Shown: one piece after another, positions 56,810-64,000 of the stretch
Layout: each line of letters starts with the position of its first letter
Numbering within the stretch: the stretch's first letter is position 1
NCBI GenBank assembly: GCA_963513935.1
Contig: OY740772.1
Span: 8,884,607 to 8,948,606 of the forward strand
Direction: 5' to 3'
From: Aphrophora alni
Taxonomy: Eukaryota; Arthropoda; Insecta; Hemiptera; Aphrophoridae
Length of the DNA stretch: 64,000 bases
Position numbers and translations under genes: made by a program
Notes under the pieces: model-generated
What the model was told of the DNA's origin: nothing
Databases searched by the model: none
The model's input: only the letters and a program-made list of their open reading frames with translations

Positions 56810-57015
56810 ATTTTTTTAAATATATACAAGTATACGAGCCCTGTTAGAGTCTAGCCTACGTCAAGAAACTAGTAATATACACAGTTATGAGGTTTAGAAA
56901 ACTTGTGTAACAACTGTTTTAAGCATTCTTACCCATTTGGGCTTTAGATTTAAAGGATATGCGTTATTATATTGTCGATCGGGCTGGGTAAGTCACATGA
57001 GACATTCATCAACTT
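56810..57015. repeat. Dispersed repeat shared with 22.8 and 59.2 kb
   Basis: It shares AGAGTCTAGCCTACGTCAAG, TATACACAGTTATGAGG, CTTGTGTAACAACTGTTTTA and GATCGGGCTGGGTAAGT with those copies. Confidence 0.6.
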
Positions 57016-57630
57016 GTTTATCTCTACGAGTGATAAAACATGTGCAATGATTGTGCACATTTTATTGCGCCAACAGAATCCTTGCGTGTCTGACTTCGGT
57101 GACCTTTGATGACCTTTGTAAGTGATTGTATGTTCTCAGCTATGCAGCAATTCTGCACGCTAGTTGTAAAGCAGCCATGTTAGTGACGTCACCGTCATAA
57201 TAAAATCAATTTATTTTAATGTTTGACACCTTCGTCATAACGCAATTTATCGAAGGGAAAATCGTTTCATCAAAATTGATTAAGCAGTTCTTGAGCAGTC
57301 GATGAAATTCTTAGAAGGTTTTTAGGGGAAAACAATGTTTTTACGATTTTGCTCAAAAGCTCTTTTTCATTTGCACAGCTTCGAAGTACGGCAGAGGCGA
57401 GACGCTGACTCGAGCGAAGTGAGTGAAACGTTTTAATATGTATACATCTCCGAGGCCCGTGGTTGAGAGTCAACCTTCATTCTATCGTTGAGCTGGGTAA
57501 GTACCCTGAAGTACCTTGATCAAATTGTGTATTGATGTGTTAGTAAATTTTATCTTTATAAATATATATTGAGTATAATAAAGTATTATACCTTAATTTT
57601 CCGTCAGTGAACTTCTTTTTCTTTACTCTT

Positions 57631-57662
57631 GACGCGTTTCGAGATTTTTATCCCATCATCAG
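57631..57662 (-). ncRNA. Hammerhead-like core on the minus strand
   Basis: On the minus strand: CTGATGA, T, GGGAT-AAAA-ATCTC (5-bp stem II with one wobble), GAAACGCGTC. The CTGATGA and GAAAC...GTC strings match the hammerhead consensus, with one extra U before stem II. Flanking sequences pair only weakly as stem I (TATTT with AAGAGTA), so the outer stem is doubtful. Confidence 0.3.
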
Positions 57663-57842
57663 AAATACCCTCTATGGATGGAGGTCGTCAAAACGTTAAA
57701 TACACAAACACATACACATAACACACAACACATTAATTTTAAAAAACACAGTCTGTAGATGCGCATCTTACGGCTCCCGGATATGCACTCTTTATATAAT
57801 GAATTCATTATTATTGAGCTTGACTTGTGAGATAATATTATG

Positions 57843-58124
57843 TAGAACAAAAACTCGAACATAAGATCTCAAAAAACTACGTTTATTCAATTAAACGCGT
57901 TTGAACGACAAAGTCGCCAACCTCAGTGATACATAAGCTACAATAACAAAACTATAACTGAAGTTTTGACACTATAGTTTACAACTGATGTTTTAAACTA
58001 TATATGAGTTATAGTTTTGTTATTGTAGCTCATGTATTACTGAGGATGGCGACTTTGCCATTGAAACGAGTTTGATTGAATAAACGTAGTTGTTGTGAGA
58101 TCTTGTGGTCGAGTTTTTGTTCTA
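57843..58124. mobile_element. Near-perfect hairpin element, arms of about 118 bp
   Basis: The left arm 57843-57959 and right arm 58007-58124 are inverted copies around a loop of about 47 bases. Paired strings include TAGAACAAAAACTCGA, ACTACGTTTATTCAAT, AAGTCGCCAACCTCAGTGAT and GCTACAATAACAAAACTATAACT. Each arm, read outwards from the loop, carries CTGAGGA or CTGAGGT, then GGCGACTTT, then GAAACG or CAAACG, the same signature as at 45.07 kb. No protein frame. It is probably two head-to-head copies of a small element. Confidence 0.85.
58034..58078 (+). ncRNA. Hammerhead-like motif in the right arm of the hairpin
   Basis: It contains CTGAGGA (58040-58046), a stem II of TGGC-GACTTT-GCCA, two bases, then GAAACGAGTT (58063-58072). 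The outer stem (GTATTA with TGATTG) is weaker than in the 45.07 kb copy. The left-arm counterpart on the minus strand (57887-57936) has CTGAGGT and CAAAC, so its core is broken. Confidence 0.3.
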
Positions 58125-59224
58125 GACAATTTTATCTTGGAAAATGAGCCGAAGGATTTTGCTCATAAGTGGTGAAAGATTTCTCTTCATTTATAAGAGA
58201 GCAATTAACTGAAACTCGATATAGAGGAAAACTCATTTGAGTGATTATATAAACACATATCTAAACTTTAAAAAATCTACTCTTCTAGGTGAAAATAAAT
58301 CATTTCTCTTTGATGTATTTCTGTTTTACGGTCACTGATTGTCCTCGTATTTATATTAACGTGCATATAAGTTTTGTTTGAATGAGATGAAAGTTTTTTG
58401 TTGCGATAACAAATCGAAAAGGATTTGAGATTTATCTTTTGGGAAAACTCATTTAGGGGGATAAGTTAATTGGAATTAACTAATAATCTACTAATAAAAT
58501 AATATTAACGTACACATTTACAACTGGAAAAAATAAAGTTATTTATCACATCTAATACAGTAATAATCTATGTTTAACTCATCTACCGTACGTTTCGCGG
58601 TACGATTTTAAATTGCTTAGATTATTCACAAATATAAGAGAAACCTCTATCTACCTGTTATCCAAACAGAATGTAGAGATTGAATATTGAATCATTCACG
58701 ATCGTTGTCTAGGTGTACTAAGATTCGCCGAACTCCATACGGCTATCTTACAGAAGTTATTCTTAATTCATTTTCTGTGTGTTTATACACTACGCTTCCC
58801 ACAGGTGGTGATATAATAGCTCGACATTTTACGCATAATTTATCTTCTTCATGTTTTGTGTTCAGGTAGTAATACAATTTTGTTTCAAAAGTTCTTACTG
58901 CAATACAAAAACAAGTTGATCGCTGTCATCATGATTTAAAAGAGATAATGTTAAAAAGTAGGCCTTTTAAGAAACTTTTAGATACATTTGTTAGTAAATA
59001 CATTTGAAGATTTCAACTCAGCATGTAATGGTACCAACCCTATTTACGTTGACAAATAGGGAAGTTATTGTCAAAACGAATCCTAATTTACTAAAAGAGT
59101 GTGATATTAATAATTAAGAAATTCTACAAGGTCAAGTAACCGATACGAGTGGAGGTTATTTCACATATGTTCAGCTTCAAGAATAGCTGACGCTGAAACA
59201 CTCTCACGAGCGAAGTAGTTTAAA
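58125..59224. other. Intergenic DNA, nothing recognised
   Basis: No gene or element is supported. The strings near 57404 and 59190 (GACGCTGA followed by CGAGCGAAGTNAGT) recur, so a small dispersed repeat is present. Confidence 0.4.
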
Positions 59225-59470
59225 TTTTGTAACGCTCATTTACGACGCTCATCAGAGTCTAGCCAACACAAGTAGTTACATACACAATTACATTCAGAAA
59301 ACATGTGTAACAACTGTTTAAAACAAACTTACAATACTGGATGATACCCCTTGATCTACCAATACAATTTAACATTTCCCAGAAGGAACACGAATCCAAC
59401 TTTGATGTAATACATTTAAAGGGTCTGCTTGCATTACATTATATGTCGCGGTTGGGTAAATACCATGATG
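59225..59470. repeat. Dispersed repeat shared with 22.8 and 56.8 kb
   Basis: It carries CAGAGTCTAGCCAACACAAG, TACACAATTACATTCAG, CATGTGTAACAACTGTTTAA, CAATTTAACATTTCCCAG, GCATTACATTATATGTCG and GGTTGGGTAAATACC. This copy is uninterrupted, unlike the one at 22.8 kb. A 65-codon frame crosses it and is not called. Confidence 0.65.
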
Positions 59471-61970
59471 GCGCAGATCACCTTGTTTTCGTAGTGCAAG
59501 TGAAACGTAAACAAACAATTAGAACAAAGGGTTTCTAAATTTGTCTACGTGTTTCTGTTTTGCCAATAAATGTACTCTTCCGGAATGCATTATATCAAAG
59601 GCAATCAACAAGTACCGTTGCCAACTTTTGAAAATTAATTTCTTGAAATTTCACTAATAGACAGTTTTGTTTTAAGGTCCGAAATTTAAGTATGTGTACG
59701 TCACGTTAATTTATGTATGTATGAAGAAATCAAAGCTGTGGCAGAGAAGCACGAAAAAAGACTCCAAAACCATACTAATGCTAGTGTGCAGCAGATGATA
59801 GCACATAGGAATACAGTACGAAAACTGTGTAGAACTAAACCCCTTGACTTGGTGTAGTGTTGGTTAAGATTATATAGATGTTAATATCAGAGACATTCAA
59901 TGAAATGAACTTCTGAAACACCGTGATCTCTTATTTAAGTTATAACTACTAGATAAGTCTGTGCTTAGTTGTAGTCCTGGAAAAAAATGAAGAATACAAA
60001 TTGATCCATACAGCTTGTAGAAGATCATTTACTGTAAATTATACTCAATACTAAGCCATAGATCACTATAGTATTTTGTTGGTTAAAAACTCGTGTGTGT
60101 TTTATATGAAAAACATTTGTCATGTTTTTAAATTTGATCGGCTGCAGTTATGGGTTTTCCGCGTCTATATGGTCTACACGTGATAACTTTTAAAATGTTG
60201 TATTACACTCTTATCATTTAAGATGTATATTTTGACTTCGTAGCTATGCTAGGAGTGAGAAACAATTTCTAAACCAAACAATTGATGCAAAACATTGCAC
60301 AAACTTTCTCACTCACGCATCTCTAAAACGGAATAAAAAAGATCGTCATCAAAAATGTAATTTTGCTACCTTGTCAATCAAAAAGTGAAAATGAACAATG
60401 GAGTTCGTCTTTAGAAAAATATTAATATTTTTAAATAAGGGTCTTAACTTACTTGAACCATAAACACGTTTACAACGTTAATCGTATTCCATTAAATTCG
60501 AGCTGTCAATATTCATTTTTGTTTTTTCGCAAATTATTTTGTAGCCTACTATTTTTTTTTTAATTTCCAATCTTCAGGCTTAAAATAAATTGAACTTAAT
60601 CGGTAGAGTTGATTATGAGATATTAAGTATTTCATAACAGCACAAACGTAGATCTTGTGTTTTATGGATAACTCACTAACTAGTGTTTTTTATTTTGTTT
60701 GCGTCTTTAGAGACTACACTTTTGCAAAATTTGATGAATATTGTTTTAACCAATTTTGAGAAAATTGTATTTTTTTTTGTTTTTTAATGGCAGCTATCGC
60801 CATCCAAAAAAAATTAAAAATCATTATAATAAAATGCCAAAATATTCCCACGAGTATAGGCTGTAAATTATTGCACATGTAACAAATGATACTTACAATT
60901 TATTTTTTGAAATCGAGTGAATCTCAAAATAAATATAGCCGCAAAAATCTCGACATTGATTTATTGACCCATCACATAACTTTATACTACTTATATGTGA
61001 AAAGGTACAACAGTAATACCAAAACAAACATTACAATTATTAGCAAACAAGTACTGGCTTTGCAACGTTATGATCACTCTATTTCTGGGTATAAACAGAC
61101 AATTAATTGACATTTTAATTAAAAATTCCATTACATAAATTGCTAAACGAATTTTCAAAGTAATATCTATGATTTAATGCTAAAGACTTCAACAGGTGGT
61201 CAAGAATGAAGTTTTTTTTCACGATCAATTATTCAAGAACTTAAATTAATATCAAATACATAACATACAGGAGCCAATACCAACATAACAACAATAAATA
61301 CCGTATTGATGTGTAAGATTTAAAAGCAATACAATAACAAGTTCATTAACTAACTAAGACGTGAATTCACTTTCTCTGGCAGGCTTGGCGGATCCGGGTT
61401 CAAGTCTCGAAGACTCCTTTCCACATGGCTTAACTTGTCATATCCGTGATAGTAAAAAATATTTATCGAAAATCCTGGTGAATATTAATAATTTGTGTTA
61501 ATTAAAAACATTAGAAAAGTTGTAAAGTAAACTCTTGTAAAACATTCCACCAACTTTTTCACGTGTTCATTCGCTAAATTAATACCAACTACAAAATATT
61601 CGAAGCCATTTTATCCAAAAAAATATCGTTAAAGACTTGTAAGAAAACAAAATTAAATTGGTTTATTTTCCTGTCTACTAAGATTGGCATTAAGATTTTC
61701 CTGTGTATTTTTTATGCAGTGAGTATAAAAAAGTTATTTTTATAAAGCTAATTTGATATAACTGTATATTTAAAAAGTTAAATTGACCCTAAGCTTTCTT
61801 TGCTCGTACTATAAATTGGTTGTAATCGTAAATAGTATTTGATTTCAATTGTGTTAATTTCAAAATTAATTTAATGACAAGACTAATTTGTGTTATTAAT
61901 AAATTTACCATAATTTAAGTAAAAATTGTACAGCAATTATAGTGGAAGACATTCAAGAAATATTTGTTTT
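59471..61970. other. Intergenic DNA, nothing firmly recognised
   Basis: A decayed copy of the repeat at 24.96 kb lies at about 60340-60460. GGGTTCAAGTCTCGAAG near 61397 resembles a pol III B box but has no convincing A box or tRNA fold. No gene. Confidence 0.4.
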
Positions 61971-62345
61971 GTGGTGTTCCACAGGGATCAGTTTTAAGGC
62001 CACTCCTGTGAAAATCTATTACGATGGAGTATTGAGGGTAGATCTCTCGTTGATCAGTTGTGGTCTAAAGGGAAATATCGATGGGAACTAGAGGCTAGGT
62101 TAAGTGCAGCTGTGCTACTGTGGGGATGTGGTTGGACGAGCATAAGTTGGACCTAGCTCCGCATAAAACTGAAGTGGTACTCCTGGTGATAAGGAGGACT
62201 ATCAGAGAACTCAATAGCTGATGGCGAGGTCACCGTCGGTAAGCCTCTGAAATATTTGAGTGTTTTTGATGAAAATCTGAGGATGAAGGTGCACGTGAGA
62301 GCACAATAACGAAAACGGAAAAGGTGGTGAGGTCTCTGGAAAGCG
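61971..62345 (+). pseudogene. LINE reverse transcriptase remnant, internally deleted
   Basis: The plus strand gives GVPQGSVLRPLL, the conserved reverse transcriptase block B motif (near 61973), then a stop. Then come LDLAPHKTEVVLL (near 62147), typical of the R1/Jockey-type thumb region, and LKYLSVFDENLRMKVHV (near 62247). The segment with the catalytic A-D-D motif is missing between the first two blocks. Stops and frameshifts occur throughout. It is a dead fragment, oriented opposite to the RNase H remnant next to it. Confidence 0.75.
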
Positions 62346-62769
62346 ATGTATGTGTTAGTGTTTTTTGGGGCCCGAAACTATTTAGCCTTTTGTCACTGCG
62401 ACACAAATGGATCTTTTGTGACTACCCAACTAATTATGTTTTAGTCCCAGCCAATATTTAAGCTTCCTAAGAATCTTAAAATGGTTCTGGGTGACATAAT
62501 CGTTACCTCCGCGGTGGTGGGTCAAAGGAATGCTGAGGTAAAGTACCCTTTAGTAGGTTAGAGATTCACACTTATACAATCAGTGTTCAGTTGTCTCTCT
62601 ATGTGTCAGCCAGAAGCGGCAAGAATTCACTGCTGCCTTTCCCATATGTTTTTGTTAATAGTAATTTACTGGACAATGTCCTAATTCAGGCTAAGCTTCC
62701 TTCTACTGAAATCCAATAATTTTTTGTGATGGTCTTAAAGAAGACTATACACTTTTTGGCTTATCTTAC
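62346..62769. other. Junction between two convergent LINE fragments
   Basis: CACTGCGACACAAATGGATC and CTTTTGTGACTACCC at about 62394-62428 resemble CACTGCGACCTAGTTAGATC and CTTTTGTGCCCCC at about 4493-4525, the 3' side of the minus-strand LINE there. So part of this is probably LINE 3' untranslated sequence. Confidence 0.4.
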
Positions 62770-62995
62770 ATCAGGATGGGTGGTCCAATACTTAGTTCTT
62801 TTTATCTTGTAGCTAGGATTCTAGGATATTATGAAGATATGTTTCAGGGACCCCAAAAAATAGAGACCAATAAAATCAGCCTCTGCGCCTTCCTTAGCAA
62901 GGCAATCCGCTTTTTCATTTCCGTTATCCCTTCATGTCCTGGAACCACAAGTAAGGAGACTTTGTTGTTTGTTGCAAGTTGATTAATTACTTTTA
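62770..62995 (-). pseudogene. LINE RNase H remnant with one frameshift
   Basis: The minus strand reads VSLLVVPGHEGIT; after a one-base shift it continues GNEKADCLAKEGAEADFIG. This is the RNase H signature, with the Asp of GNEKAD retained. The surrounding domain is short or missing. It is the same type as at 4.2 and 37.1 kb, but with a different state at the catalytic Asp. Confidence 0.75.
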
Positions 62996-64000
62996 GACAT
63001 GTCTGGAAAGGAGTATCGGCATTGTAGGAGCTCCCGAGACATGTAAAAGAAAAGTATTACTGATTTTTAGAAAATAAGTACTTTTAAACAACTCAATGTA
63101 AAATACACCATATTTTTGGGTTTATAGAGATTACTCCCATATTGATATTTTTCTAGAATATGGCGACCCATAGGTTGTTTTGGTCCTGAAAAAGTTACAC
63201 TTTAGCAACACTATATATTACGTGAGGTAGAAAGTTATTCAATAATGGTTAATTTTAAGGGTTAAAAATAATAACCCTTATTTATTTTTCTTATGTGAGA
63301 CATAAAAATTTTCATAATTTTAAATTCTTGGACAATTTGTTTGATAAATATGTTTGTATAAAAATTGGTCTTAGGTACAAGTCTAAACGTTTCCTAACGG
63401 CCGTCAATATTTGTTTTAGTATTTTTAGGATACGTGAGTAAAACAATGGACAAGACGATAAATCCTATATATTTCAAATTTTCAAACTATATATAGGAAA
63501 AATATAGCGGTAACTTGGGGGGTAGTTAAGGTCAAAAACTTTAAAAATGAAAAGAACAGTTTTAACGCTTTCCTAATCGAGTGTTACGTGTTTCTCCCGA
63601 TAGTTGGGTAAACGATAATTTAGTTGCTACAGAAAGATTGGGGGGTACAAATTAGCAAAATTCAAACAAACATTTTGGTTGTAGGCTAATTTTGGATGTT
63701 GTAGAAAATGATTAATAATGTTTTCTGCTTTTTGTCGATAACTCAGTTTTACTTAAAAATATTCTCTTTTTTTGTGGTTAAAAAATGTATAAATGATTTA
63801 CAACAGTTTTTATACATTCGACGTTAAAAATATCCAGCATTTTTAAATGAGTAGAAGAAATCGTTTAATTTTTTTCCCTATAATTTCAACTCCTTATTGT
63901 TTAGCATTAAAAAGGTATGATTTCTTTTGTTAAAACGCAAGATGGCTGGCTAGATAGAAAGCTAAGGATTTTATGAAATATGTTTACGTAAACGTTTTAT
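62996..64000. other. Intergenic DNA with an inverted piece of the 550-bp repeat family
   Basis: At about 63446-63500 the minus strand carries CCTATATATAGTTTG, then AGGATTTATCGTCTTGTCC, matching the repeats at 24.0-24.9 and 34.9 kb. The rest shows foldback-family phrases (GTCGATAACTCAG, CAAGATGGCTGG near 63940) but no gene. Confidence 0.45.

Noticed and set aside
61380..61440. Possible tRNA or tRNA-derived SINE (GGGTTCAAGTCTC resembles a B box)
   Set aside because: No A box at the right spacing and no acceptor-stem pairing could be found.

Overview
The window looks like AT-rich nuclear DNA from an insect. It has long arrays of the pentamer TTAGG, the telomeric repeat of many insects that is absent from Diptera. 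It also has insect-type LINE RNase H remnants, very long introns and almost no coding sequence. A non-dipteran insect with a large, transposon-rich genome (possibly hemipteran) fits best. The species cannot be named from this sequence.

One spliced protein gene can be supported on the + strand. Its ATG exon is 10831-10850, exon 2 is 43680-43866 and exon 3 is 51349-51834, with introns of about 32.8 kb and 7.5 kb. All splice sites are GT-AG and the phases agree. The spliced product is 230 residues: a signal peptide, acidic and proline-rich stretches, threonine-rich tracts and Arg-rich GR motifs, with no cysteine. Inside intron 1, just upstream of exon 2, lies an intronless 83-codon ORF (43290-43541) with a signal-peptide-like start, an upstream TATA-like box and a downstream AATAAA. 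It is a candidate nested small secreted-peptide gene.

The rest is repetitive. (1) A satellite at 8.0-10.0 kb has roughly 90-bp bodies joined by TTAGG linkers and a 422-bp four-monomer higher-order unit. Dispersed relatives lie at 20.6, 26.2, 27.4, 45.3 and 47.4 kb. (2) TTAGG arrays lie at 17.7 kb (CCTAA orientation) and 23.7-24.0 kb. (3) A 30-bp satellite with a 120-bp higher-order unit lies at 40.95-42.2 kb and leaves long open antisense frames that are not genes. (4) Other tandem repeats lie at 1.1, 15.2, 16.6, 38.4, 50.0 and 54.3 kb. (5) Long foldback (hairpin) elements, mostly ending in ACAGGGTG, lie at 7.0, 13.6, 18.1 and 20.8 kb, with decayed relatives elsewhere. (6) Three LINE remnants with RNase H lie at 4.2-5.2, 37.1-38.0 and 62.0-63.0 kb. 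Two weak transposase relics lie at 30.1 and 35.4 kb.

Several unrelated small elements (22.9, 36.6, 45.1, 57.6 and 57.9-58.1 kb) carry a core of CTGANGA, a hairpin and GAAA, in some cases with matching outer stems. This resembles the type I hammerhead ribozymes known from Penelope-like elements and retrozymes. No copy seen here is fully canonical. Together with the nested peptide ORF, this is the most interesting signal in the window.

The N block at 45670-45869 is exactly 200 bases and is probably a scaffold gap. No tRNA, rRNA, CRISPR or viral gene was recognised.
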